From the NCBI GenBank assembly GCA_018873245.2, contig JAEMBT020000001.1, positions 14,982,220 through 15,046,219 of the forward strand: a DNA stretch of 64,000 nt, read 5' to 3'. The DNA is from Archegozetes longisetosus. Lineage: Eukaryota > Arthropoda > Arachnida > Sarcoptiformes > Trhypochthoniidae. Of this stretch, positions 48,625-60,664 are shown one piece after another. Both the position numbers and the translations under genes were made by a program. A model generated the notes under the pieces. It did no database searches and had not been told where the DNA came from. It worked only from the letters and a program-made list of their open reading frames with translations. Every line of letters starts with the position of its first letter. Position 1 is the first letter of the stretch.

Positions 48625-50165
48625 ATGAAAGTCCTCATAGCTGCTTACGCATTTTTATGCCTTGCTTACTTTGTCTCATGTGGTAATTTATTTGAAAAAT
48701 TTCTTTAATTTTCTTATTTATTACTAAATTAAAATTTATTTCATCTATCTAAATTATTTTTCAATTATTATATATAAATTATTTAATTGATTAATTTTAT
48801 TAAATTTTTTTAATTGTGCACAGAGACTGAATGCAGGCCAGATAATTGTAAAGCACCTAATTGCACCTGTTTGAGTAATGAACCACCATTTAACCACACC
48901 AAAGAGGAAATTCCTCAATTCATTATCATGACTTTTGACGAGGCCGTCAGAATCACTAACTTTCCCATTTATGTGAATTTGTCAAATTTTAAGAATCCTA
49001 ATGGGTGTCCAGTTCAGGCAACTTTTTTCGTCTCGCATGTTGACACTAACTACAAGTTAGTTCATGACTTGCATAGAAGAGGACATGAAATAGCAGCTCA
49101 TTCTATCAGGTAATTAAAGAATAAATTATATGACAGACAATAAAACAAATAATATTTCAATTTTATGCAATAGTTTTATATATAATTTTAATCAAATTCT
49201 CATTACAGTAAAGATCCATTAGCAGAGACATGGAAAAAAATGAATTTGGACGCATGGAGGAAAGAGATGGGAGGAATCAAAAAAATTATCTCCAAATTTG
49301 CTGAAGTACCAGTTGAACAAATTATAGGTGCAAGAGCCCCAGGACTTCAAACTGCAGGAAACATTACTTTCACTGTAAGACATGCGAAGTATAATAATTT
49401 AATAATATATTCATTCAATCCATATTTATCTGTAAGGCATTACAAGAGGAAGGCTTCAAATACGACTGTTCGATGCCATCACGTAAAGCGATTAAGAGAC
49501 CATTGTTTCCTTACACTCTTGACTATGGTTTCCAAAGATATGATGACTGTCAGATCAGACCATGTTTAGAACCGAATCAAAACTATTCTGGATTCTGGAC
49601 AGTTCCAATGAATGACTGGTATACCGAAATGCCAGTTCCTGAGACTAACCAAACTTACCAAAGAGAGTGCGCCTCAGTTGATGCTTGCATTCTCTTCAAC
49701 AAAGATGGATCTGCTAATTACGATCCAACTGTTGATCAAATCCTTCAAGTATTTGAAAACAACTTCAATAGATTTTACGACACAAACAAAGCTCCGTTTC
49801 CTTTGTTTTTACGCGAAGCCTGGCTTTCGGCCAATCAAAACAGGCAACAAGCACTTATCAAATTCATTGAAAAAATGACCCAGAAGAAGGACGTCTTCTT
49901 TGTTTCCATCAGTGAAGTCATCGATTGGATGGGAAGAGGACATAACGCAACTTCGGTTAATGAATACACTCAAACAACATGTGTTAAGACACCTCCCAAA
50001 ACTAGATGTATGGTAGCCGACATGAATGATATTGAGTCACAAGGATTGCACTGCAAATACTCCAAAGTACCTGCTCTTAAAAATCAAGACAAAACTTTGG
50101 TTGTTTGCGATAACCTTAGATGCCCTCTAAACTATCCCTGGGTTGGCAATGAATCCGGAAATTAA
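48625..50165 (+). CDS. Chitin deacetylase-like secreted protein, probably catalytically inactive
   Basis: Carbohydrate esterase family 4 (NodB-fold) protein, 412 aa: exons 48625-48682, 48824-49109, 49209-49374 and 49437-50165. The signal peptide MKVLIAAYAFLCLAYFVSC is followed by the family's Cys cluster (CRPDNCKAPNCTCLS), then NPNGCPVQATFFVSH, LVHDLHRRGHEIAAHS, IIGARAPGLQTAGN, FPYTLDYGFQ, APFPLFLREAWL and FFVSISEVIDWM. It has no chitin-binding or LDLa module. The architecture matches the small insect gut-type (group V-like) deacetylases. Catalytic motifs are degraded: TFDD is TFDE, the second zinc-ligand His (HSxxH) is Lys (HSISK), RAPY is RAPG, and the general-acid His (FHA) is Arg (LRE). 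It probably binds chitin or another polymer without deacetylating it (inference). Introns are short and AT-rich. Confidence 0.92.
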
Positions 50166-50223
50166 TCTTCTTAGTTCTTTTACTTATTCCGTTTAACTTT
50201 CTGTCGTTGATTTTAAGTTATTT

Positions 50224-50229
50224 AATAAA
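50224..50229 (+). terminator. Poly(A) signal AATAAA of the deacetylase-like gene
   Basis: AATAAA 58 bp after the stop codon, at the usual distance for an arthropod 3' UTR. Confidence 0.55.
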
Positions 50230-50260
50230 GTTCATGATCAAAACTGTTGTATTTCTTTGT

Positions 50261-50357
50261 TTTGTTTATAAAGAGTTCAATTATTCTGTTTGTAAAGAAG
50301 TCAATTATTCTATTTATAAAGAATGCAATTATTCTGCTTATAAAGAATTTAATTATT
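50261..50357. repeat. 25-bp tandem repeat, four copies
   Basis: Units of tcaattattctgtttataaag with variants, between the convergent deacetylase-like and glycosyltransferase genes. Confidence 0.8.
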
Positions 50358-50537
50358 AAAGCTTCACTTATTTACACACCAGACACTTATTATGCATTTT
50401 TACAAAAATGACTTTTCAAAAATATGTGGCTTAGTTGAAAATCTGATTTAAGGCATCAGTTGTGGCCAATAATTGTGTTCATATTCAATCAAAGTTTAAG
50501 ATAACATAATTCGTGCGTTTCGACTAACTAAATAAAA

Positions 50538-51927
50538 CTAATTGTGGACAATTTTAGTAGTATTATACAGAACAAGTCTGGCCATCTCTGCAAATGTTAC
50601 ACTTAAATGCTTAACATTTTCCTCATCATACATCATAACCGGCGACTTAAGAGCTAAACTTATGCACCAGTAATGAACGAGTTTATGGTCTCTCATATAT
50701 AAGTGTATTGTGTAATACTTTTCTTTCCAATTTGGTAAATAAATACGATACAAGTTGTGACACACTTCATAGCCATCTACTCCAAACTCGCCTGTCATAC
50801 GATGTATTAGATGAGGATATTTACTGAGAATCGCTTTTGACGGTAATTCTCCGGCATTATAATACCATTGACTTCCGTCGTAATAACGATATGAGTCAAT
50901 CCATAATTTAAGAAATCTTGCATTTCGATTAGCGATAATTACTTGATTTCCTAAGTAATGCCCTACGTCCCAATTGAGGGTCATCTCAAACTTCCTAAAT
51001 ATGTCTAATGGTTTCACTACATAAATATCATTATCGAGATATATGCCTCCAAACTCCATCAAAATCTTGATTCTTGTGATGTCTGATGAGTGCCAGTTTT
51101 GCCATTTACTTCTTAATGGTATACCAAATATTTGTGTAACTTTTGAAATCTTTCTAACCCTTATTATCGTTTGCGATGAGTTGGCTCTTTTTAATACTTG
51201 CCTCCAGTTAGAACCAGTTATTTGATCACAATTACAATGGATTATTATTTCATTGGGTTTATGGTGTCTCAATACTGACAACATTGATATGTAATGTGCA
51301 AATTGAATCTCTTTTATATCAAACAATACATAATGTACTATATTTGGCACTATTTCCATAGGATAACCTGTTATCAGGCAGAAAATAACAAATAAGTAGT
51401 CTATCATAGAGTTTATAAACCTTGGCCTAAAATTTACACTTAGATTATTATCAAACTAAAGGTCAATCAAGTTATCTCTATATTAAGTTTTTCATCAGTT
51501 ATTCAACGATAAGTATTAGAAATTATAATAATATTTAGAACTAATCAACAGTTCTATTAAATAAAATCAGTACTAAACTCTTCACAAACAACTCGAAGAA
51601 TATTGATATAGAAGACAGAAGTTGTAAAGCTCTATAAGAAGCGAAAAACCTAAGTGATAGCTATTATCTTAGTGTAATTTTGGCGAATGTTAGAACAGTA
51701 AATCTACGAAATATTTGTTAATATTTACCTGTAATATTGTCTCCGACTAACTCTGATGGATACCAATGATCAACAGAGTTAGAATTATTTTGGTTCTCAC
51801 AGAAGGAGAGTTTATATAAGAAACAATCATTGTTTTTACTTAAAGAAATAAATATGAAACACAATAAGAGTAAAATATTGGCGATGGCCAAACTTCGCAA
51901 TGAAGTAATAGTTTTAAAACGAAGCAT
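50538..51927 (-). CDS. Type II membrane glycosyltransferase with DXD motif (Gly_transf_sug / GT32-like)
   Basis: Predicted Golgi sugar transferase of about 342 aa. Exons 51927-51729 and 51367-50538, joined in phase 1 (DNIT-G-YPMEIVP). Residues about 13-31 (LAIANILLLLCFIFISLS) form a signal anchor, so the catalytic domain is lumenal. The core reads VPNIVHYVLF, then SSDITRIKILMEFGGIYLDN with the nucleotide-sugar/metal DXD as LDND, then VVKPLD, LGNQVIIANRNARFLKLWID, WYYNAGELPSK and HRMTGEFGVDG. This is the layout of the alpha-1,4-galactosyltransferase/GT32 superfamily and matches a group common in invertebrates; the donor and acceptor cannot be told from sequence. It is convergent with the deacetylase-like gene. 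The intron is 361 bp. The start was chosen for the membrane anchor. Confidence 0.85.
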
Positions 51928-53444
51928 GAAGACTGCTTATAGCTGATAGTAATTGCAGCATTACTGTAATACATTTGCTAAACATTTAATAGAACAAAGC
52001 ACTGCTGCAATACATTTGCTAAACATTTAATAGAAAAAAACATTAATCAACAAAAAGCACTAAGAGTAGACTGTCATTAGTTCATAATGAATATATTGCT
52101 TTGTAAGTGTTGGTGACTCGCCAAAACACGATTGATTCACGTTTTTTTTCACACTGCGTATAACAACTAAAAGTTAACACCTTATTGATCTATTAAGTCT
52201 TTCGTAATAAAACTTGGCTTATGTTGTTATTAGTCGCGGTACATTATTCTCCTTTGCTCAAACTAAACAAAAATTTCTATCAATATCATACTAAACACAA
52301 TTCTGTCAATAAGGCAGTTTAGTTGCTATAGTAAAACTTCAGTAATATTACTACAAATCACATTCATTTTCTATACATAATTGTTAGAAATATTCGCTTT
52401 TATGTAGAATATATTATTTTTGGTTCTCAGTAACGCTATAAATGTAATGGTCATTAATATATCCGCTCGTGAGACATCCGATGTTTAGTCAACAATAAGT
52501 ATTCAATATGATATTGTTCAAAATAATAAGAAATTGTCAGTATTCTATTCTCTACTAAAATAACAGTTCATAAATTATACGAGAATCAGTCTCTATATTG
52601 AATTATCAGTACTTTGTTATATTAAAAATGTTTAGTTCTCTCAATTTTCTTTTTGAATAATTTGGTTTTTTAAATCATTACAGTGACTAGTTTGCCACAT
52701 TGACAAAACATTGTGCTTCATGCCTAGAGTGAATATCTTCGATGCAAAAAATGTTCAACTCAAAACAAAAATATCTCAAATTAGATTTACCTTAATAATT
52801 AAATCTATTTTGTATTTAGAATATGAAAGTATTGTTACAAAACCTATGATAATATTTGTAACTGTTAGAATAGAAAATGTTTCAAATCTTCCAAATGTTT
52901 CAAATGTTTAATGCTCCCACGACACAAAAACACTCGGTTACTTCTTTTTAGTTTAAAATTTTTACTAATTTTGCTTTATTTAAGCTTTACTTAACGTTCT
53001 CTAGAGTTTTTCAATTGAGTAAAGTGCTAAGCTGAAGAAAAGATTGCCTCTAATACTGAAAAAATGATTTGTTCATCGTATACACTAATGGAAATGGAGA
53101 TATTAGCTGTAAACTTACACCAGAATATAAAACTTGTACATTCAATAGATGGCAACACATCCGAATCAATGACATGGAATATAAACACAATATTTTAGAA
53201 TTCATTTTAACTCTATTTTAATAGTGTTTTATATTTCAATTTATTATTTCACTCTAATTAATCGATACTTTGAAGTGATTCTCAACAAATGGATTAATAA
53301 CTAATGATTTATGTATTTTTTAGTCTAATTTGTACCCAATTTTAGCCATTAATTAGAATATTAGCTAAAAAGTGGTCGCAATTAAGAGACAAGAAAATAA
53401 TAAATCGATAACTAATTAAAAATTAATATTTTTATTATTGAATT
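51928..53444. other. Intergenic region between divergent glycosyltransferase and EDEM3 genes
   Basis: 1.5 kb that must hold both promoters. A roughly 50-bp direct duplication (aatacatttgctaaacattt / aatagaa) lies at 51965-52036. Short open frames here lack coding character. Confidence 0.6.
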
Positions 53445-56400
53445 ATGTGTCTTTCAGTCACTTCTGTCTCACATTTATATCTCTTATTAATTGTATTATT
53501 ATTATTTATTTCTCAAATTATTTGCATTACTGATGAAGAGAGAATTCTTTTACGGTTAGTATCATTTAATCATTCCTCAGATCACTCACTCATAACTGAT
53601 CCGCAACTCATCCATAACTTATTTTATTATTTGTTTTCAGAGATGAAGCCAAAGAGATGTTCACTCACGCCTACGACTCATACATGACAAGTGCATATCC
53701 CGCCGATGAATTGATGCCATTGTCCTGCAAAGGCAGATATCGAGACTCAGAACCAAATAGAGGTGACGTCGACGATGCGTTGGGCAACTTCTCGCTCACT
53801 CTTGTTGATACTCTCGACACTCTTGTGGTTAGATTTATAATAATTAGTCATTGATTATCTCTTATTTCTATTTAAAATTTCATTTAATTGACCAATTATT
53901 TAATTATAAACTATTCAAAATTGTTTTAATGAATTTTTTGTTATCTCTTTCAATATCCTATTCACTGAAGTTTCGATACAACTCATCAAATATTGAATTA
54001 CTGAAACTAATGAAAAACTTTTAATGAACTTTCCGTTATGATGTCTAAAATCTAGATATTAGGCAACTATACCGAATTCGAGAAGGCGGTCGCACGCGTC
54101 ATACGAGATGTAAACTTTGACTCAGATATTGTCGTTTCAGTATTCGAGACCAATATCCGAATGGTTGGAGGTCTGATTAGTGCTCACATTCTGTCGGAAT
54201 TAGTACAAGAAAAGTTTAATAGAATGGAATGGTATAGCGGGCAGCTGTTAGTGCTGGCCAAAGAGTTGGGATATCGATTATTACCAGCTTTTAATACTAC
54301 CACTGGAATACCTCACCCTAGAGTAATCAACTATTTATTTATCATTTCAACTTCATTTATTACCAATTCTTCTCTTTCTAGATTAACCTCAAATACGGTC
54401 TCAAATCTTCAAAGTTGGGCACCATTCGTGAGACCTGTACCTCTTGTGCTGGAACTATGATTCTTGAATTTGCTGCCTTAAGCAGACTCACTGGTGATCC
54501 CATCTTCGAGGTCTTATTTTACTCTAGTCTTTCTACTTAGACACATTTTATCATAATTTGATTATTCAAATTATAGCTCAAAGCTCGCAAAGCAATGGAT
54601 TATTTATGGAGACAACGACACAGACAGTCAGACTTAGTTGGCAATGTCATAAATATTCATACAGGAGATTGGATTAGAAGAGAATCTGGAGTTGGAGCTG
54701 GAATTGACTCGTATTACGAATATTGTCTTAAAGGATACATACTATTGGGAGATGAAAGTTATTTGGAGCGATTCAATCGGCATTACGCAGGAGTTATGAA
54801 ATATGTGAGTCAAGGACATGGAGTTCTGGTCGACGTCTTAATGCACAGACCTCACAGTCAGGCCAAGAACTTCATGGACTCTCTTCTGGCGTTTTGGCCT
54901 GGACTGCAGGTGCTCAAAGGAGACATAAAGCCAGCGATTGAGACACACGAAATGCTCTATCAAGTGATGCAAAGACATCGGTTCTTACCTGAAGCCTTCA
55001 CCACTGACTTCAACGTCCATTGGGCTCACCATCCATTGAGACCTGAATTTCTAGAAAGCACTTACTTCTTATATAAAGCTACTGGTGATCATCACTATCT
55101 TGAAGTTGGCAAACAAGTCTTGAGAAGTCTGCAAGACTTCGCTCGAGTCGACTGCGGCTTTGCTGCGGTCAAAGACGTTCGTACTGGCGGTCATGAGGAC
55201 AGAATGGACTCATTTGTTTTGGCCGAAACACTTAAATACCTCTATTTATTATTCGCCTCTAAAGAAGACATCGATTTAGATTTAGATGAGTTTATATTCA
55301 CAACAGAAGCACATCTTTTGCCACTTTCACTGTCTAAGTATAACATAACTGGAGTTAAATCTACTCAAAAGTTAAGGTCACAGACATTTCTTTCATTCAC
55401 TGACGAGAATAAGTTTATGCGCGAATGTCCTAATACTCGACTATTTCTCGGAAAACTTCATGGACTCAATTTCGCAAATACTATTCGCACAAATATGAAA
55501 GACTTTGTCGACAAATCGAGCAAAGCCTCTACCACTAAGACAACGATTAGGTCTAAAAGTTCTGTCAACCGTTTCCCAAAACTGAAAGCATCAGAATTTT
55601 CGGCTTCAAATAGAGAACATCTCGATATTGTTAAACAACTTGGAATAACAGTTGTTGTCTTAGCCGACGGTAGGGTACAATTAGTCCATAATTCTGCCGC
55701 CGCGGCCAGTCACGAAGATGCAGAAGAAGGCGCACAATTTATGCAAGAAATGATCGCTTTATCCAAGCAGCAGATGATTCAAAATGAGCAGAGATTGAGA
55801 GCTATTTCATTCACGTTACCAAAGAGTAAAGGAAGTAATTTAATGGTTAAGATGGTGTTGAGTGCAGGTCCAGCTCAGTTCGGACTAGACTTGAGTAATA
55901 TCGATGACCCAATCGATGGTAATGTGATACCATCTGATCCTCTATGTGGCTGCAAATGGCCGCTCAATAATCGAGCTCTGATTAATGGAAAGATAGCGAT
56001 TGTCGAGCGCGGCGATTGTATGTTCATCGATAAAGCGCGTAATGTTCAAAAAGCTGGTGGTATTGGTCTCATAGTTATTGATAATGTGGCACATACCAGC
56101 TCCAAGTCCTCGCCGATGTTCGCCATGTCTGGTGATGGACACGATGATGTAGACATTCCGGTTGTTTTCCTCTATTGGGAAGACGGACAGATCCTATTGA
56201 GTGCTATTCGAGAATATCCTCATATTATTATTTCATTAAGTGTACAAAATAATGAAACAGAGCATAATAAGGTTGTTGATGAAAGTGATGGTGACGTAGA
56301 TTATAGCGATAGGGGCAGTGATAGTGCTGGTGATGGTAGTGATTTAGGCAAAACTCGTGGAGTCGCTCATATTAAAGATGTCACTGAAGATATTATTGGC

Positions 56401-56787
56401 AATACAGAAGCCATTGATATCGACAAAGTGTTGAATATGTTAAATATGGACATATCTAAGAAGTATACCGATTATGTGAATAAAAATTTGAAGAATGTTG
56501 ATAATAAGATATTAGAAGACATTTGGAACTCAGTGTTTAAATCAACTGTTAAGACAATGCAACATGTGTTAGACTCTCACCAGTATAAGAGTGTTGAACC
56601 TGTTGTGCAGCAGATTTTTAAGTCTGAACAGAGTTTCAGTCATGTTAAAAAGACTATTTCTTATTGGATTGATTTCTTAAAGCAGGAGAACTCTCGTAAA
56701 CGCTTTTGCATCAATCCATTCGTTAATACCAACACTTTGAAAACATTTCTAACTAATCTTAATATATGTCCTATTATCGGTTTATAA
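53445..56787 (+). CDS. EDEM3: ER degradation-enhancing alpha-mannosidase-like protein 3
   Basis: GH47 mannosidase-like protein that trims mannose on misfolded glycoproteins for ER-associated degradation. Exons 53445-53554, 53641-53827, 54056-54322, 54382-54510 and 54577-56787, about 967 aa; human EDEM3 is 932. The signal peptide is [20 protein letters not shown]47 motifs follow in order: [136 protein letters not shown] and [11 protein letters not shown] protease-associated domain (about residues 620-760; [26 protein letters not shown]) identifies EDEM3 over EDEM1/2. An acidic linker and a novel C-terminal region follow. The C-terminus (NICPIIGL) lacks the KDEL-type signal that mammalian EDEM3 carries. 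Confidence 0.95.
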
Positions 56788-56987
56788 TTTTATTTTGTTA
56801 ATTTTCACTTATGTAAATTTGTTTAATTGAAATATTTTAATTTAATTTAAAACTCACTCTTTTCCAAACCCAAGAGATCTTTCAAACTAACATTTATTTA
56901 CACCAAAACCCATCTGAGTTTACAGCCAAAAGAGATTATAGTAAAATCAATTTTATTGAACATTGGTCAAACGATTTTTTAAGATTA
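56788..56987. other. Convergent 3' intergenic spacer, EDEM3 / POGLUT-like
   Basis: 200 bp shared by the two 3' ends. The minus strand has AATAAA at 56957-56952, about 30 bp after the POGLUT-like stop codon, a probable poly(A) signal. Confidence 0.55.
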
Positions 56988-58758
56988 TCACAATTCTTGC
57001 TTAACAGAAAAATTCTGTTTACAATTACATTTGTCATCTTTAGACACTTTAACCATTTCTGGCCTTAATTGCACTTTGTTTTTAAGAAGTGTCGCGTATT
57101 TATTAAATAGATTAAAATGATAGCAATAAATATGTTCTGGTAATAAATTTTCTAAAACAAACGATCTTGAGTTATGTATAATTCGTTTGATCCTTTCATC
57201 GGTCTCATTTAAACCACGCAGGGTTTCAATTAGATCATTCAGTTGGATCTCAACCGGAATGTAATGCACATTAGGCTTCAGATTGTTGTAAAAAAATTCG
57301 TAATACTTTGAGTCTTGTTTTAGAACAAGTGAATTTCCAGCTAATAGATATGGTAATCTATAAGCAGCAACAGTCCCGTCAATATTCATCTGATACTTAT
57401 ATTGAAAAAAGTCGAAAAAGCTTATGTATGGCGATTGTGGTCCATACTCTTCCATTTGATCGCGAAAGAAGAAAAAATTAGTCAACGAAGCATTTATGAG
57501 ATCACTATGATTTTTGGCTAATTTGACTAATTTTAGTCGCACTTCATTAGAATCTCTTCCACGCCAAAACAAGACATCCTTTTTATCTTCAAACTTGATC
57601 GATTGCTTACCAAATACTGAGAGTATATCGAGACTTATTTTTCCCTAGAGATGAAAAGTGTTTATCAAATATAAAATTTGAAAGGTTTTCAAGTTGTTCA
57701 ACTTTAATATACCTGCATATGAAGTGAAGATTCAGTCAATTCGTAAGTCGGTATAACAATGTCATTGGAATCAAGTGATCCACACCACGAAAATATTGGT
57801 AGAGCAGGTTCGGAATGTTTGCCAGAGAGTGGCCAATCGCCTAAATTTGCGATGAATTCGATATCAGGAATATAAGTCTTAGATAAGAGTGATTCCAATA
57901 TCTCATCCATGAACTGAGAGAAGCCAACATATTCTCCATAACAGTGCCTGTAAGCCTTCAATTTGAAATATAATTTGAGTCAATAACTAACTCAGAAATG
58001 TTTAGCATAAGTAATCAGATCTGGAGTTTGAGAAACTTTTACTTAAGCAAAACTAAATTTCCTTAAACTTGATAATTGAAAAGATTGTTGAAATTTAAGA
58101 TAATTAGTATTTAAATACCTCATTATCGATGATCTGGTAGTGACAGAAAGAATATGATCTCTTGTGAGGCGCAAAACGTCTCTTCATTTGATCGAGTACC
58201 AAATCAAAGTCTATGCCATCACTTGTATTGAAAGTACTAATAAAATAAAGAAAGAAAATCAAAATGAATTATCCACAAACTATATTGAATTGAATGAAAC
58301 CTTAAATCTTTATCGATTTGTTCAAACTGTTGTGTCATTTGATTGCATTTCATGAGATGTTTCCAATCACTTCTCAGACAAATACAGTTCTCGCTGTAAA
58401 TATCTTCGACAACTACTTTCCGGGCCAGCACTTGACTGTCGGCAATCAACTGGATCTCAAATCCCCCCAAACAGACATCGCTCAACATTTTATATCTAAT
58501 TATCGTGAAATTGGTTTCACCGAAGTTGGTTTCATTTAAGATTTGGTGCCAAACACGACATCCACTATCGGGTGATTTGATTAAGACTTGATCGACAGGT
58601 TTATTCTTGACGAAAAAATATCTAGAGTTGAATATCAGTTGTGGTGAATGCCATCCATGACCTGATATTTCGATTGGACTCGAATTGTGAGTATTTGAAA
58701 TAAGTGTCAAAATTAGTGCTGATTTGAAACAAATAACAATTTTGTTGTTTTTGGCCAT
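56988..58758 (-). CDS. ER protein O-glucosyltransferase, POGLUT2/3 (KDELC) type
   Basis: Predicted to transfer glucose to Ser of EGF repeats (Notch, fibrillin) in the ER. Exons 58758-58301, 58236-58119, 57955-57713 and 57644-56988, about 491 aa (human POGLUT2 is 502). After a signal peptide comes a filamin-like Ig domain (about residues 28-130, RYFFVKNKPVDQVL ... VVVEDIYSENCICL). Next is the CAP10/GT90 catalytic domain: SYSFCHYQIIDNE, YGEYVGFSQFMDEILESL, PDIEFIANLGDWPL, PIFSWCGSLDSNDIVIPTY, VLFWRGRDS, NFFFFRDQ, FFDFFQYKYQMNIDGTVAAY, RLPYLLAGNSLVLKQDS and HYIPVE. The protein ends KQNFSVKQEL; KQEL is a KDEL-like ER-retrieval signal. The filamin-like plus GT90 layout separates it from POGLUT1 (rumi). 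A single arthropod gene probably represents POGLUT2 and POGLUT3 together. Confidence 0.94.
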
Positions 58759-59280
58759 TTTGTTGCGAAATTCATTGAGAATTTGGTTACAATTTCTACT
58801 TAATTGAAGGCTAACATCACTTTTGTTAAGTATCTTTAGTTACCTTATGAGATCATATAACAAATTGTCGATAAAAAGTTTTGAGTATTGACTTGACTTG
58901 AATTGTTGAATGCAAAAGTTTTATAAATCAATAGTTTTCGGATATTCAACTTGGGTTCAGTTTAAAAGTTTTCAACACAGAAAATTCAATAACTTTTAAT
59001 TGAAACAAATAAACATAAAGATTAGCTGGTTTTAATAATCTTTTATCATAAAAATCTTATTGATTAGATTTAGATTTAAGAAGAGAAACCGAAAACTAAA
59101 AGATTGTTCATAAAATTGAAAGCCTTTATTTGCAAAATAAACTTTTAGTAGACAACAATAAAGGGAAACATTTGAGTAATAAGTTGGAAAAAAGCGTAAT
59201 TTATGTATTAGAAAAATTGATGTCAACGTGTGTTTGAAGGCAATTTCCTCTTCCTTTGGAAAGTCTTTTCAACAGTAAAA
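58759..59280. other. Divergent promoter region, POGLUT-like / RPL18A
   Basis: 522 bp between the two start codons, so both promoters must lie here. It is AT-rich, and no TATA box or initiator could be assigned with confidence. An AT-rich minus-strand open frame within it has no family features. Confidence 0.6.
59244..59257 (+). promoter_or_regulatory. Pyrimidine tract, candidate 5' TOP start of RPL18A
   Basis: tttcctcttccttt, about 25 bp before the RPL18A ATG. Ribosomal protein mRNAs begin with such 5' terminal oligopyrimidine tracts, which couple their translation to TOR signalling. Assigning this tract as the transcription start is inference. Confidence 0.45.
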
Positions 59281-60343
59281 ATGAAGGCATCGGGAGTTGT
59301 AAGTTATTAATTGATTTAATTTAATCAAATTTAAAGTTAATTTAAATAAATTATTAATTATAACAATAACTAATGACTTATTAACTATTATAGATGTAAT
59401 ATATTGATATAATTATTACTATAAACTGTTATAAATTATTATTAAACTCTATGGTTTCCTTAACAATGCTTTTCTATTTACTTAAATCTAAATTTAATTA
59501 ACCAATACTTTAATAGTTATTATTTTCTTCTCTATTAATGCTTTAACTCTTAATCTAAAGGATACGGACAAAAAGGTTTAACACTAGATTTAATTAATAT
59601 TAGTTTAGCTAAGTTTTGTTTAGTTTTAGTTTTGCTTTTCATTCACTGATGAATGGATTTAATTATAATTAAAAACATACAAATTATTCATAAAAGTATT
59701 AAATTTTTATTAATTAATTGTTTTTGTGAAAATAGTTACGTCAATACCGAATAATCGGTCGCCGAATCCCGGACAAGACCAATCCAAACCCTCCGCTATA
59801 TCGGATGACAATCTACGCTCCTGACCACATTGTGGCCAAATCCAGATTCTGGTACTTTACTAGAAAATTGAGAAAAGTGAAGAAGGCTAACGGAGAAATA
59901 GTTGATATCAAAGAAGTTCAGGAAAACAAACCTGCTGATAGAGTTAAGAATTATGGCGTTTGGTTGAGATACAACTCCAGAACTGGAACTCATAATATGT
60001 ATAGAGAATATCGAGACATTTCGGTCGCTAATGCTGTCACTTCTTGTTGTAAGGAATCGCTTGGACTTTGATTTTGTCTATTTTTTATTTTTTTTAAATA
60101 GTTTTCGCTTTTCTCAAATTTTATTCTTTAATTCCAGATCGAGATATGGGTTCCCGACACAGAGCTCGTGCTGATTCAATCCAAATCATTCGAGTGGAAG
60201 AGATTGCGGCTAATAAATGCAGACGAGCGCACGTTAAGCAGTTCCACGATTCGAAAATCAGATTTCCACTCCCAGTACGTTTTGATCGTAAGTTCCACTC
60301 ATCGCGTTTCACAACACGATTGCCTAAAGCAAGACTTCTTTGA
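59281..60343 (+). CDS. RPL18A: 60S ribosomal protein L18a (eL20)
   Basis: Structural protein of the large ribosomal subunit. Exons 59281-59298 (only MKASGV), 59736-60048 and 60138-60343, 178 aa against 176 in human. Diagnostic stretches: [121 protein letters not shown] and [11 protein letters not shown]. The Y of CYRDMG spans the second intron (T/AT). A tiny first exon and a 437-bp first intron are common in ribosomal protein genes. I looked for a C/D-box snoRNA in the intron and found none convincing. AATAAA lies at 60388-60393. Confidence 0.97.
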
Positions 60344-60664
60344 AATAATTATTTGGATTGAATTTAAAAACTAAATTTTGAATTTAAAATAAAATTTCGT
60401 TTGAAAATTATTGGTTTTGTTTTATTTTTTTAATTTGAGTAAATCTTAAAAATTAATTTGATTTTTAGCAATTTTCAATTGCGATAATTGATTGGGTTTT
60501 GTGTTTAATTCAAACATTGGAGAAAATTGAAGAAAAACTCATAAGAAAGTAGTTATTGCTATTAAATTATAAATAGCTGTAAACTGATCAAAATATTTAG
60601 CTTTTATGAAAATTTTACTTCTATAAACTTTTACGAAAACCAATAAACTTTATAAAAGTTTTTA

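Noticed and set aside
53657-53854. Separate short gene inside EDEM3
   Set aside because: It is the second EDEM3 exon read through into the intron.
59299-59735. C/D-box snoRNA in the first RPL18A intron
   Set aside because: A tgatga-like C box occurs near 59648, but there is no matching D box or terminal stem.
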